A DNA stretch of 23,424 bases from CAWUKT01 sp041565275 (GTDB taxonomy: Bacteria > Bacteroidota > Bacteroidia > J057 > JADKCL01). The DNA is taken from assembly GCA_041565275.1 (NCBI GenBank), contig JBFGVE010000033.1, positions 1 to 23,424 of the forward strand, in the 5' to 3' direction. Both the position numbers and the translations under genes were made by a program. Shown here one piece after another: positions 8,412 to 16,586 of the stretch (its first letter is position 1; every line of letters starts with the position of its first letter). The notes under the pieces are model-generated. The model was not told the origin of the DNA, ran no database searches, and saw nothing but the letters and a program-made list of their open reading frames with translations.

Positions 8412-8672
8412 TTAGTGAGAATTGGACACAGGCTCAACGAGATCTTGAGCTGCAGGATTGTTATAGTCTATCTTATCTGAAACCTCAGGATGTTCGGTGC
8501 GGGTCGAATAGCCGAGGTAGTGGTAAACAGGATCAAAAGCTGTAAGACCAGTGACGATGGGATAGACTGCTATAATGCCGATCATCCATCCCATAGCACC
8601 GAATACTCCACCAATGATCATTCCAACGAAGATGCGGAGGATAGTATCAAAAATGCTAAGATTGGGCTCCAT
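8412..8672 (-). CDS. Small membrane protein, DUF2892-like
   Basis: An 86-aa protein with two closely spaced hydrophobic segments (about 14-30 and 30-46) joined by a short turn, and a hydrophilic C-terminal tail. The pattern FDTILRIFVGMIIGG...YPIVTGLTAFDPVYHYLG matches DUF2892, the YgaP-type transmembrane module, where the family usually reads C-P-Y before the final LG. Here the cysteine is replaced by Asp-Pro-Val-Tyr, so it is a cysteine-less variant. No rhodanese domain is attached. It sits between the arginine decarboxylase and dacB on the same strand, 23 nt before dacB, which suggests an envelope role, but no function is known. Confidence 0.75.
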   Translation of the reverse strand: MEPNLSIFDTILRIFVGMIIGGVFGAMGWMIGIIAVYPIVTGLTAFDPVYHYLGYSTRTEHPEVSDKIDYNNPAAQDLVEPVSNSH

Positions 8673-8825
8673 AATGATTTAAGATTGTGCTTAAAAATTC
8701 TTGTCGCGAATGTGCATACTTTTCATTTAAAAGGATCTGCGCATGGTCAGTTAAAAAAGTGAGCTTGGTCAGTTGAACCCAAACAAGGTATTACAAGGAT
8801 TTAAAAACAGTGAGCTTGTACAGAT
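8673..8825. repeat. Intergenic spacer with short direct repeats
   Basis: The 153-bp spacer between the arginine decarboxylase and the DUF2892-like gene carries GGTCAGTT twice (8745-8752 and 8767-8774, exactly 22 bp apart) and AGTGAGCTTG twice (8758-8767 and 8809-8818). I find no convincing terminator or Bacteroidota promoter in it. The repeats could be regulator sites for the DUF2892-dacB pair, or chance. Confidence 0.3.
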
Positions 8826-10217
8826 TTAATAGCCGAGGATCTTCATCATAGACTTATATGACTGTTCCTTTGAGAATAACTTTGTTGTGATCTCTCCCAT
8901 CGAGTCTCGGTCGATAACGATGTGTTTTGGTGAAGGAATCAGACAATGTTGTACACCTCCAACCCCTGATACAGCATCCTGATATGCTCCCGTGTGGAAA
9001 AAGCCTATGTACTGAGTTCGATCTTTGTGGAATTTGGGTAAGTAAATGGCATTGCTATGGGCCTCGGAATTGTAGTAATCATCACTGTCGCAGGTCAATC
9101 CTCCTAAAAGAACGCGTTCGTACTCATCATTCCAGTTGTTGATGGCCAGCATCAAAAACCGTTTGTTCAGACCCCAAGTATCTGGAATCATCGTCAGAAA
9201 TGAGCCATCGATCAGGCTCCATTTTTCCCGGTCATTTTGCTGCTTTTGGCCGAGGATCGAAAAAAGAATAGCTCCTGATTCTCCGACAGTATACGAACCA
9301 AATTCTGTAAATATATCAGGCTCTTTAACACTACGAGCGTTGCAATTTTCCTTGATCTGCGCTACGATTTGCTCTGCCATGTATTCAAAATCATATTCAA
9401 AACCAAGGGAATCCTGAATAGGGAAACCTCCTCCTATATTGAGACTGTCTATTTCCGGACAGACGATCTTCAGAGCAGTATAGACATTTATACATTTGAG
9501 AAGTTCGTTCCAATAGTAAGCACTGTCCGTAATTCCAGTGTTAATGAAGAAGTGAAGCATTTTTAGCTTCACCATTTTATTATTCCTGATGGCATCGACA
9601 TAAAACGGGGTAATGTCCCGGTACCGGATGCCTAGACGGGATGTATAAAACTCAAACTTTGGATCTTCTTCCGCAGCTACCCGGATACCAATCTGAATGG
9701 GTCGGTTAACCAGCTTGGTTAACCGGTCTAATTCTTCCTTGTTATCAAGAATTACCACGACATTCGCAAACCGATTGTTGTGGATACGTGCAATATTTTC
9801 CAAATATGCATCCGTCTTGAAGCCATTGCATATGATGTACTTTGAATTATCCAGATTTCCATCTTCAACCAATTGTTCTATAATATTGATATCAAAGGCG
9901 GAAGAAGTTTCCAAGTGGGCTCCACTTTCCATCACTCGGTCGAGAACGAATGAATAGTGGGAACTCTTGGTGCAGTAACAGAAATGGTACTTTCCTTGGT
10001 ACAGTGACTTGGCCATCGCAACCCCAAATAGTTTTCGGGCTTCATTTATCTTTTCAGTGATTTTTGGAAGATATGATATCTTCAATGGTGTTCCATACTG
10101 CTTAATTATATCCATCAAGGAGATATTGTGAAAGAACAACTCGCCGCCCTCAACTTTGAACCCGGGTTGGGGAAAAGTGAAAGTTTGATCAATCAGGTTA
10201 ATGTACTTGTTTTTCAT
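8826..10217 (-). CDS. Arginine decarboxylase (PLP, alanine-racemase fold type)
   Basis: Predicted to decarboxylate arginine to agmatine for polyamine synthesis. The 463-aa product has the fold-III layout: an N-terminal PLP-binding TIM barrel with the Schiff-base lysine in FCYCTKSS (about K84), an HFFINTG block, a glycine-rich SLNIGGGFPIQ phosphate-binding loop, and a C-terminal beta domain with the CDSDD active-site cysteine region (TCDSDDYYNSE). An EFGSYTVGESGA stretch matches the EPGR-like region. It resembles the short arginine decarboxylases annotated across Bacteroidota rather than the long SpeA of E. coli. Diaminopimelate or carboxynorspermidine decarboxylase is the main alternative. 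ATG 10217 is chosen over an upstream in-frame TTG at 10229. No agmatinase gene lies in this window. Confidence 0.8.
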   Translation of the reverse strand: MKNKYINLIDQTFTFPQPGFKVEGGELFFHNISLMDIIKQYGTPLKISYLPKITEKINEARKLFGVAMAKSLYQGKYHFCYCTKSSHYSFVLDRVMESGAHLETSSAFDINIIEQLVEDGNLDNSKYIICNGFKTDAYLENIARIHNNRFANVVVILDNKEELDRLTKLVNRPIQIGIRVAAEEDPKFEFYTSRLGIRYRDITPFYVDAIRNNKMVKLKMLHFFINTGITDSAYYWNELLKCINVYTALKIVCPEIDSLNIGGGFPIQDSLGFEYDFEYMAEQIVAQIKENCNARSVKEPDIFTEFGSYTVGESGAILFSILGQKQQNDREKWSLIDGSFLTMIPDTWGLNKRFLMLAINNWNDEYERVLLGGLTCDSDDYYNSEAHSNAIYLPKFHKDRTQYIGFFHTGAYQDAVSGVGGVQHCLIPSPKHIVIDRDSMGEITTKLFSKEQSYKSMMKILGY

Positions 10218-10395
10218 AATTCTTAACAAACCAAGTTAGGAGGGCGAAAGATATGAAATCTAACTGAATTGGATAGCTTAATTTAAAACAATCTAGATGG
10301 CTTACTTTTTTATATAGGAATGAGATAGCAATTTCGTCTGATGTGTTCCTGAACTTTTTGGAGGTGATAAAGGTTGTTGTGGGAAATGCTATGAT

Positions 10396-11277
10396 ATGAG
10401 ATATCTGATCACAGGAGGCACCGGCCTTGTAGGGAGCAAGCTCACCAAGGAACTACTAGAAAATGGACATGAGGTGGTTAATCTGAGCCGCCGTTCCAAC
10501 GGACCAGATATGAAGGGTTTTACCCAGTTGAGGTGGGACGGCAGGTCGATTCCTGAGTCAGTCGGCCCTACCGATGCAGTGGTAAATCTTGCCGGGGCTA
10601 ATGTAGGCCAGCGGTGGACAAAATCTCATAAAAAGCTGATTTATAATAGTCGGGTAGAATCCACCCGCGCCTGTACCCAGTACATAAATTCCCAGGACCC
10701 TAAACCGCAGGTATTCATCTCGGCATCTGGGAGCAACTACTATGGGAACAATGAAGCTAAAGTTAAAACTGAAAAAGACGGACCTGGAACTGGATTTCTT
10801 TCTAAGGTGTGTGTCGCTTGGGAAAATGAAGCAAAAAATGCAGAGATCAGGACTGTGATCATGCGGATTCCACCTGTTCTGAGTACGGACGGTGGTCCAT
10901 TGGAAAAACTCCTTACTCCATTTAAAATGTTTATTGGAGGGCCTACCGGCAGTGGCGACCAACCCTTTTCCTGGGTACATATAGATGATATCGTAAGAGC
11001 AATCCGGTTTTTTTCTGACAATGAAAATACCCAAGGACCATATAACCTGGCAGCTCCTGAAACCGTGACCAACAGAGAATTTGCAACAATTCTGGGAAGT
11101 ATTCTTCGCCGACCCAGCTTTTTACGCATTCCCCGGTTTGCATTGGATATTCTTTTTGGAGAGATGGCAGTTATCTTATGGGGTGGTCTGGATATTAATT
11201 CAGACAAGGTACAGAACGAGGGATTTAATTTTAAATTTCCAGCCTTGAAAAATGCATTGGCAGACTTGCTAGATTGA
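10396..11277 (+). CDS. TIGR01777-family NAD(P)-dependent epimerase (SDR39U1/YfcH-like)
   Basis: A 293-aa extended SDR. It has an N-terminal Rossmann motif GGTGLVGSKL (about 7-16), the family-specific VVNLAGANVGQRWT block, SASGSNYYGN in place of the usual active-site region, and a C-terminal segment with RRPSFLRIPRFALDILFGEMA, diagnostic of TIGR01777. The substrate is unknown; homologues are linked only loosely to cell division and nucleotide-sugar-like chemistry. The start is ATG 10396. A strong SD-like GGAGGTGAT sits unusually far upstream (10360-10368), and two tiny overlapping frames (ATG CTA TGA at 10386 and ATG ATA TGA at 10391) precede the start, so initiation may involve re-starting. 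It converges with gluQ. Confidence 0.9.
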   Translation: MRYLITGGTGLVGSKLTKELLENGHEVVNLSRRSNGPDMKGFTQLRWDGRSIPESVGPTDAVVNLAGANVGQRWTKSHKKLIYNSRVESTRACTQYINSQDPKPQVFISASGSNYYGNNEAKVKTEKDGPGTGFLSKVCVAWENEAKNAEIRTVIMRIPPVLSTDGGPLEKLLTPFKMFIGGPTGSGDQPFSWVHIDDIVRAIRFFSDNENTQGPYNLAAPETVTNREFATILGSILRRPSFLRIPRFALDILFGEMAVILWGGLDINSDKVQNEGFNFKFPALKNALADLLD

Positions 11278-11313
11278 ACTGTTCAATATAAGTCAGAATG
11301 AAATACCAGCCGA

Positions 11314-12417
11314 TTACTCCAAAACTAATCTGGGTATTTCTTTCATTTGGACGGGCCTCATCTCCGAAATCAACCCAGCTAAGAAGGAAGCTTCGCCAAT
11401 GACGTCCTCTCTGGGTTCCCCTTCCAGCATTCTTTTGTGAATATCTTTGTCAAAATGTTTCTTGCTCAACTTGACTCCATTGGGTGCCATCAGTAGGCCG
11501 TGGTGAAGGTAGCAACAGGCCGCAAGCCTATTCCATTTCAACCTTTCAATGTCTGGCTTCCCTATTCCTGGTCCCAACTCGTTGACTTTGTCAATGACCC
11601 TTGCGATAGACTGCTGCCTTCCGGTTGATTCCAGAATGTCCATTCCACGAATGATTAGATTTACCTCGTGACGCACATCGTCAATTACTACTGTGAATTG
11701 ATAGGTCCAATTTCCATTCCTGTCTCGAACGACCACGTCTCCACATTGTTTCGGAGGAAAATGAACCTGTGGTCCTTGTAAAAGATCATTGAAATGGACT
11801 GCTCCTATTTCTGACAATCGAATCCTCCAGGAAATGCCTTCTACTACTGGCAAGCCCCGATCACGGCAAAACCCGTCGTAGGGAATATTTCCATTGGGAA
11901 GAGGCTTTACACGTTGAAGGAGAGTTTTTCGTGAGCAATTGCAGGCATAAAGGAGACCTTGATGTAAAAGACCTTTTGCGACGGAAGCATACAGATCGTT
12001 TGAGTCGCTTTGACGGTAGGGACTGGGAGATTCCAACTTGAACTTGGAAAATGCGTCCTGATCCATTTGAGGATTCAAGTCACGGGGTAGATCATTGAGC
12101 CCCGGCCGATTGGATCCAACGTCTGAGGCTGACGAATCCAAACCGATGTCAGGAGTGAAACCGAGCCAATTAAGATCCTCAAGGATGGCCCTTTCATATT
12201 CGGTTCGCACCCTGGTTCGATCATGGTCCTCCATGCGGAGGATTACTTTGCCCCCAAGTCCACGTGCGATTCCCCAGACATAAATAGCATTGACTAAGTG
12301 GCCCAAGTGGAGATAGCCCGTTGGACTTGGTGCAAACCGGGTTACAGGTACCCGCTCCCCTATACATTTAAGAAGAGCACTTCTTGAGATTTTCACAGAT
12401 TTCGGGGGTTGATCCAC
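11314..12417 (-). CDS. gluQ: Glutamyl-Q tRNA(Asp) synthetase-like protein
   Basis: GluQ-RS is a truncated GluRS paralogue that attaches glutamate to queuosine 34 of tRNA(Asp). The product keeps the class I catalytic core: RFAPSPTGYLHLGH (HIGH motif 37-40), a KLSKK signature (316-320), and the CxC...YxxxC zinc-site residues (CNC at 159-161, YDGFC at 180-184) typical of GluQ-RS. It lacks the anticodon-binding domain, as expected. At 367 aa it is longer than the usual about 300 aa, owing to a Ser/Asn/Pro-rich insertion at about 94-132 and a short N-terminal extension. The start is GTG 12417; an in-frame stop precedes it. A full-length GltX is excluded by length. Confidence 0.85.
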   Translation of the reverse strand: MDQPPKSVKISRSALLKCIGERVPVTRFAPSPTGYLHLGHLVNAIYVWGIARGLGGKVILRMEDHDRTRVRTEYERAILEDLNWLGFTPDIGLDSSASDVGSNRPGLNDLPRDLNPQMDQDAFSKFKLESPSPYRQSDSNDLYASVAKGLLHQGLLYACNCSRKTLLQRVKPLPNGNIPYDGFCRDRGLPVVEGISWRIRLSEIGAVHFNDLLQGPQVHFPPKQCGDVVVRDRNGNWTYQFTVVIDDVRHEVNLIIRGMDILESTGRQQSIARVIDKVNELGPGIGKPDIERLKWNRLAACCYLHHGLLMAPNGVKLSKKHFDKDIHKRMLEGEPREDVIGEASFLAGLISEMRPVQMKEIPRLVLE

Positions 12418-12507
12418 GAGATTCTATTCGGTCCCGGCCCATCTGAGGCTATCACGTACCAACCCGACTGAGATAGATGGCTTATCGGCCCCATTGTCTT
12501 TGGTAAA

Positions 12508-13761
12508 TTACGGGACAGATTCACCAAGGTCACCTTCAGAGCGAGTCCCTACAGGTTTTCTGTTGTTGGCTCGACGCGCACCGAGTACCGTCTTTCCTTC
12601 TTTATTCCTGAGGATTACTTTCAAGATTATAGGCTCACCATCACGAATGATCTTAACCCGTACCGAATCGCCAGGACGGTAAGTTCCAATTACCTCTTGC
12701 AATTCTGAAGAAGAGCTGATCTTCTCATCGTCTACTTGAACAATAACGTCTCCACGCTCTACACCACCGGAAGCGGCCGCACTCCCGGGAATGATCCCCG
12801 ATACATAGGCGCCATTAAGAGTAGTTAGGTTTCGGTCGTCGGCAAACTGTGCACTGATATTGCGTATTTGAACCCCGATAATTCCTCGCTGAACCTCCCC
12901 AAATTCGCGGAGGTCTCTCATAACTTTGCTTACGATATTGGCCGGTACTGCAAAAGAATAGCCGGCAAAAGACCCTGTTTCTGATGCAATCGCCGTATTG
13001 ATGCCCACAAGATCGCCATCAATATTGATCAAGGCTCCTCCGGAATTTCCGGGATTGACAGCTGCATCCGTTTGAATAAAGGATTCGATCGCGAACTCTT
13101 CATCGAGAAGATTGAGGCTCCGTCCCTTGGCACTGACAATACCTGCTGTCACCGTTGAAGTAAGGTTAAATGGATTGCCTACTGCCAGTACCCACTCTCC
13201 GATTTGTACAGAATTGGAATTGGTAAATGAGATAGCATTCAGATTTTCTTCCTGAATCTTAAAGAGCGCAAGATCCGTGGCCGGATCAGTTCCAACGACC
13301 TCGGCAGTATAAGTACGTTTATCCTCAAGGGTTACTTCTACTTTTTTGGCCTTTTCAATGACGTGGTTGTTGGTAGCAATAAAACCGTCGCTTGAAATGA
13401 TCACCCCAGAGCCGGAAGATTGACCGCCCCGCCTACCAAACAACTCCTCGAAGGTGGTGGGAGCAGTACTTTTTGAAGATTCATAGGATGACCTGATATG
13501 AACTACTGCGGGTGTAGCCTTGACAGAAGCACCCACAAAATCAGGAGTTTCCATTGCTCGAATGCTGGAGGATGATCTGGCTGGAGCATGGGTCGTAAGG
13601 CCATAGTTGACCGGACGAATGGAATTACCCTTAAGTTGGGCAACAATCTCCAATTTCCGTTCAAGTTTCTCATACTTGCCTTGATTCATGTATTCCGAAA
13701 CCCCTACGCCCACCACAACACCCGTGAGGGCGAAGACAAAAAAACCTATCCACTTTTTCAT
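12508..13761 (-). CDS. degQ: HtrA/DegQ-type periplasmic serine protease with one PDZ domain
   Basis: An envelope quality-control protease. The 417-aa product has an N-terminal membrane anchor or signal (IGFFVFALTGVVVGVGV) and a short coiled segment, then the trypsin-like domain with the triad H133 (NNHVIE), D163 (ATDLALF) and S240 (NPGNSGGAL), and one PDZ domain (about 292-390). The C-terminus ends in a basic, low-complexity tail (RRANNRKPVGTRSE). DegP/DegQ have two PDZ domains; the single PDZ is more DegS-like in layout, although the linker with FEELFG resembles DegQ. A clear SD (GGAGGT) precedes ATG 13761. The gene lies 90 nt upstream of gluQ, same strand. Confidence 0.93.
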   Translation of the reverse strand: MKKWIGFFVFALTGVVVGVGVSEYMNQGKYEKLERKLEIVAQLKGNSIRPVNYGLTTHAPARSSSSIRAMETPDFVGASVKATPAVVHIRSSYESSKSTAPTTFEELFGRRGGQSSGSGVIISSDGFIATNNHVIEKAKKVEVTLEDKRTYTAEVVGTDPATDLALFKIQEENLNAISFTNSNSVQIGEWVLAVGNPFNLTSTVTAGIVSAKGRSLNLLDEEFAIESFIQTDAAVNPGNSGGALINIDGDLVGINTAIASETGSFAGYSFAVPANIVSKVMRDLREFGEVQRGIIGVQIRNISAQFADDRNLTTLNGAYVSGIIPGSAAASGGVERGDVIVQVDDEKISSSSELQEVIGTYRPGDSVRVKIIRDGEPIILKVILRNKEGKTVLGARRANNRKPVGTRSEGDLGESVP

Positions 13762-13770
13762 AATGAAGTT

Positions 13771-13776
13771 ACCTCC
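13771..13776 (-). promoter_or_regulatory. Shine-Dalgarno site of the HtrA gene
   Basis: GGAGGT on the minus strand lies 9 nt before ATG 13761. It fixes this start and is the best-placed SD in the window. Further upstream on the same strand, a TTG and a TAATTTTT about 22 nt apart form a weak promoter candidate, one base off the TAnnTTTG consensus. Confidence 0.6.
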
Positions 13777-13884
13777 GTATAAATCCTGTATGCCATTTGG
13801 TCAACGTAAAAATTATGCGCTTGGTTTCGAATGTCGTCAACATGTTACCAACGGAAGGCAATTAATGGATATTGTATCTGTCTT

Positions 13885-13925
13885 CTTATCCGGCAGAATC
13901 AAATCCTTATCCGGTAGAACCAAAT
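13885..13925. repeat. Two 20-bp near-identical direct repeats
   Basis: The 20-bp segments 13885-13904 and 13906-13925 share 18 of 20 positions (core CTTATCCGG.AGAA.CAAAT), giving a 21-bp period, two helical turns. They end 24 nt before the ATG at 13950 in the spacer between the divergent HtrA gene and the small isomerase-like gene. They could be tandem operator sites; no regulator is identified. Confidence 0.6.
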
Positions 13926-13949
13926 CAAAGTTTCCTAGTTAGCATTGAT

Positions 13950-14246
13950 ATGAAAACGTTCATGACAGAAATTAACTTTCCTACTTATTTTACGCAAGGC
14001 TTTATGGAGCTTATTCCAAAGCAGCGTCAGATGATTGTCCAGTTACTGAACGATGGAAGATTAGCCAGTTTCAGCTTAAGTGCGGATCGTTCAAAGGCTT
14101 GGATGGTGGTCAGGGTAAAAAGTGAAGAAAAGGTACACGAGCTTCTGGAAAGGTTTCCGCTTTACGATTATTTTGAGTATTCAGTTTCTGAACTGGCAGT
14201 CTACGACATCCAGTTCCTGGGCATGCCCCAGTTGATTCTCAATTAA
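13950..14246 (+). CDS. Small muconolactone-isomerase-like (ferredoxin-fold) protein
   Basis: The 98-aa product (MKTFMTEINFPTYFTQGF...LIPKQRQMI...LADRSKAWMVVRVKSEE...PLYDYFEYSVSELAVYD) has the alternating pattern of a dimeric alpha/beta-barrel protein. It resembles Bacteroidota proteins labelled muconolactone delta-isomerase-like or YCII-like. The isomerase role is not credible as such, since no aromatic-degradation genes are near; function unknown. ATG 13950 is chosen over the upstream in-frame ATG 13872 because the extension would read through the direct repeats and gives a non-family-like peptide. The lipoprotein gene starts 21 nt downstream and is probably cotranscribed. Confidence 0.75.
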   Translation: MKTFMTEINFPTYFTQGFMELIPKQRQMIVQLLNDGRLASFSLSADRSKAWMVVRVKSEEKVHELLERFPLYDYFEYSVSELAVYDIQFLGMPQLILN

Positions 14247-14267
14247 AATACTCATTGAAAGCTAGAC

Positions 14268-14933
14268 ATGAAGAAAATCAGTTACATTCCTTTTACTCTT
14301 GTAGTAGTTTTTATCAGTGTTTTCCTGTTGGACAGTTGTGGGGGAGGTAAGGCTGGTGCTGATGATTCAGGGGAAGCCAATCCAGACACTGTGGGAATGA
14401 TTAAAGTTACGCCTCAAAGTTTCCCAGTCAATGCCTTGCCAGACACTTATTTTGGGAAAGCGGTTTCAGAATCTGAAGGAAATCCAGATGATTTCTCTTT
14501 GATGGCCAACGATCTTACAGAAATTGGTGAGGGGTACCCACAATGGCTAGATGCCATTGTTTCCCGTGAATCGATCGTGGTATTTGCCACTCAGATTTTG
14601 GCTCAAATGCCTGACGAGATTGAGTTTGTACAAACAATTCAAAAACATTATCAGGGAGCTGATGCCTGGAGAGGATTCAATATACAGTTCACCACTAAGC
14701 CTTCAAATGTAAACATCCTCATTTTGGGAGCTTACCAAAATGAGGACAAGTCCTACTGGATGTCAATGGTCGAAAAAGAAGCAATAAGCCTTAGACTTGA
14801 ACACATAGCACCTGAAGAAGAAAGTGTTGTTGTAAAAGGAAGTATAAACGACACCCCGTTTGTAACCACCATTCAAAAGGAGAGGGTAAAACTGCAAAGG
14901 CAAAAAAGCTTTACATCAAATACGCATCTATAA
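14268..14933 (+). CDS. Predicted lipoprotein of unknown function
   Basis: The 221-aa product begins with a lipoprotein signal peptide: KK, a long hydrophobic stretch and a lipobox-like LLDSC with Cys24 as the likely lipidation site, followed by GGGK and an acidic Ser/Asp/Glu linker. The body has no motif I recognise; it contains a MPDEIEFVQTIQKHYQGADAWRGFNIQF segment and alternating strands near the end. It is expected in the outer-membrane inner leaflet or on the surface. Its 3' end overlaps the convergent KdsC-like gene by 23 nt, so the last residues (SFTSNTHL) are encoded opposite the end of that gene. It forms a likely operon with the small gene upstream. Confidence 0.75.
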   Translation: MKKISYIPFTLVVVFISVFLLDSCGGGKAGADDSGEANPDTVGMIKVTPQSFPVNALPDTYFGKAVSESEGNPDDFSLMANDLTEIGEGYPQWLDAIVSRESIVVFATQILAQMPDEIEFVQTIQKHYQGADAWRGFNIQFTTKPSNVNILILGAYQNEDKSYWMSMVEKEAISLRLEHIAPEEESVVVKGSINDTPFVTTIQKERVKLQRQKSFTSNTHL

Positions 14934-15582
14934 ATTCTCTGACGCAACCCCCGCCTCCGGGGTTCTCCAAAATGACATCCACCTGTGCTTTCACCTTCTC
15001 GATTGCATCTGCTGGGCAAGCTGTTAGCCCAGCCAAACCAATCACTTCGAGGTCATTGAGGTCATCGCCGACGAAAGCAACTTCGCTGTAGTTGATATCC
15101 AGTTCAGTCAACCAGGTTTCCAGTATGTCTACCTTGGGTTTCCTGCCAGCAAATACGTGTTCAATGCCCAGTCTTTCAGCGCGTTTACGGATTGCACCTC
15201 CATTAAAGCTTCCGCTAAGGAAGGCAACTGTAACACCCGTCTTTTGTAATCTCTTAATGCCACGCCCATCACGGGTATGGAATTTTTTCATCTCATTGCC
15301 GTCTTCCATAACGTACATTCCACCATCGGTCATGACGCCATCTACATCCAGAACGAGTAGTTTAATGGAGCGCCTATCAACCGGTTGCACTACCCGGGTC
15401 AATATTCGGTCGATGCTGACCCCAAAGGTACGGCCCAGTATAACCAATTCTGAACCCATTGCCTCTTCGCCTTCCAGGTAGGCATTGATCCGCTTCAAGG
15501 GCAGAGAGGATTGCTCCGCCAATTGTTCCGGGGTCCATTTTCGCCATTCTATAAGGCGTTTTATGTTTTCACTTAAAAGCAT
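14911..15582 (-). CDS. KdsC-like HAD phosphatase with N-terminal helix-turn-helix domain
   Basis: The 223-aa product has two parts. Residues 1-62 read as an XRE-type helix-turn-helix (IKRLIEWRKWTPEQLAEQSSLPLKRINAYLEG..., then LVILGRTFGVSIDRIL). Residues about 73-223 are a C0-type HAD phosphatase like KdsC: motif I LDVDGVMTDGG (D79, D81), motif II LSGS (122-125), Lys in GRKPKVD (about 148-150), motif IV VGDDLND (171-177), and a C-terminal GGGGCVREFID resembling KdsC's GG.GAVRE. KdsC releases phosphate from KDO 8-phosphate; sialic-type sugar phosphatases are close relatives. It follows DAHP synthase by 5 nt, so it is translationally linked to it. The usual KdsC is about 170-190 aa without an HTH. 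Catalytic call good; substrate uncertain. Confidence 0.85.
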   Translation of the reverse strand: MLLSENIKRLIEWRKWTPEQLAEQSSLPLKRINAYLEGEEAMGSELVILGRTFGVSIDRILTRVVQPVDRRSIKLLVLDVDGVMTDGGMYVMEDGNEMKKFHTRDGRGIKRLQKTGVTVAFLSGSFNGGAIRKRAERLGIEHVFAGRKPKVDILETWLTELDINYSEVAFVGDDLNDLEVIGLAGLTACPADAIEKVKAQVDVILENPGGGGCVREFIDAYLM

Positions 15583-15587
15583 GCTGA

Positions 15588-16586
15588 TTATACAATAGTT
15601 CTGCCAACTGAGGCTGCGACTGGATCAAGGCTTTTATAAAGGCTACGGAAGGAATCATAGTCTAACTGCTGAGCTGCATCAGAAAGTGCTTTCCTGGGAT
15701 CTGGATGAGATTCTATAAGGAGACCGTCAACCCCCAGGGCAACGCAGGCACGGGTGAGGTCCGGTACACCATAGGCATGGCCCATGGCATGGCTTGGGTC
15801 AAGGACCACCGGGAGATTGCAATTCGCTTTGAGGTAAGCAACTCCACAGAGATCAAGAGTGAAGCGAGTATTCGTTTCAAAGGTGCGAATTCCTCGTTCA
15901 CAGAGTATTACCTGTTCATTACCACCCGAAAGCACAAACTCCGCAGCTTGTACAAACTCTTGGAGGGTGGAACCGAATCCACGCTTAATGAGCACAGGCT
16001 TTCGGACTTGACCACATCGTCGCAAGATACCTTGATCGTACATGGCTTTGGCACCAATCTGGATAATGTCAACGTGCTCAATGACAGCCTCAACATGTGT
16101 GGCATCACGAACTTCAGAAATGATCTGGAGATCGTACCTGTCTCGCATTTTTGCAAGAAGTCGGAGCCCTTCGAGACCAAGCCCCTGGAATGAATAGGGC
16201 GAGGTTCGTGGTTTATAGGCACCTCCCCGGAGCACTTTGATCCCCAATTCCACACAGAGTTGTGCGGAAGATTCAAGCTGCTCTTCGGATTCAACAGAAC
16301 AAGGGCCAGTCATCAGAACTGTGTTCATCGAATCGCCGCCGATCGTGATACTTCCGAGGTTGATGGCACGGGTAGAACTATGGTAGGAACGGCTGCCGAG
16401 TTGAAGGTCATTGGGGAAGGCCCAGTATTCCATAGCAGCTTCGGAGAGGACGGTAGGAAGTTCCTGGACCTTGGAACTGGTAACCAGAACATAGTTTCTA
16501 TTTTTTCTAATTAGAATCGCTTGGCTTTCGTGGGCAAGTTTTTCTGCCTGTACTTGTGAGATGTTGGGGCGTAAATGGACGATCAT
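15588..16586 (-). CDS. aroF: 3-deoxy-7-phosphoheptulonate (DAHP) synthase, type I-beta
   Basis: Catalyses condensation of phosphoenolpyruvate and erythrose 4-phosphate, the first step of the shikimate pathway. The 332-aa product has an N-terminal ferredoxin-like regulatory domain (about 1-68, as in Thermotoga DAHP synthase). The barrel follows, with GPCSVES (metal-ligand Cys), LRGGAYKPRTSPYSFQGLG (PEP and substrate binding), IGAKAM, KRG, DPSHAMG (metal His) and LIESHPDP (metal Glu, Asp). KDO 8-phosphate synthase is a relative but lacks this N-terminal domain and the KPRTSPYSFQG form. The ATG at 16586 begins a family-typical MIVHLRP. It is followed at 5 nt by the KdsC-like phosphatase gene. 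Confidence 0.94.
   Translation of the reverse strand: MIVHLRPNISQVQAEKLAHESQAILIRKNRNYVLVTSSKVQELPTVLSEAAMEYWAFPNDLQLGSRSYHSSTRAINLGSITIGGDSMNTVLMTGPCSVESEEQLESSAQLCVELGIKVLRGGAYKPRTSPYSFQGLGLEGLRLLAKMRDRYDLQIISEVRDATHVEAVIEHVDIIQIGAKAMYDQGILRRCGQVRKPVLIKRGFGSTLQEFVQAAEFVLSGGNEQVILCERGIRTFETNTRFTLDLCGVAYLKANCNLPVVLDPSHAMGHAYGVPDLTRACVALGVDGLLIESHPDPRKALSDAAQQLDYDSFRSLYKSLDPVAASVGRTIV

Noticed and set aside
8826..10217. Diaminopimelate decarboxylase
   Set aside because: Overall layout and motifs fit the short arginine decarboxylase group of Bacteroidota better. Not fully excluded.
15705..16193. 162-codon open frame opposite aroF
   Set aside because: It has no family resemblance and lies fully inside a well-conserved gene on the other strand.
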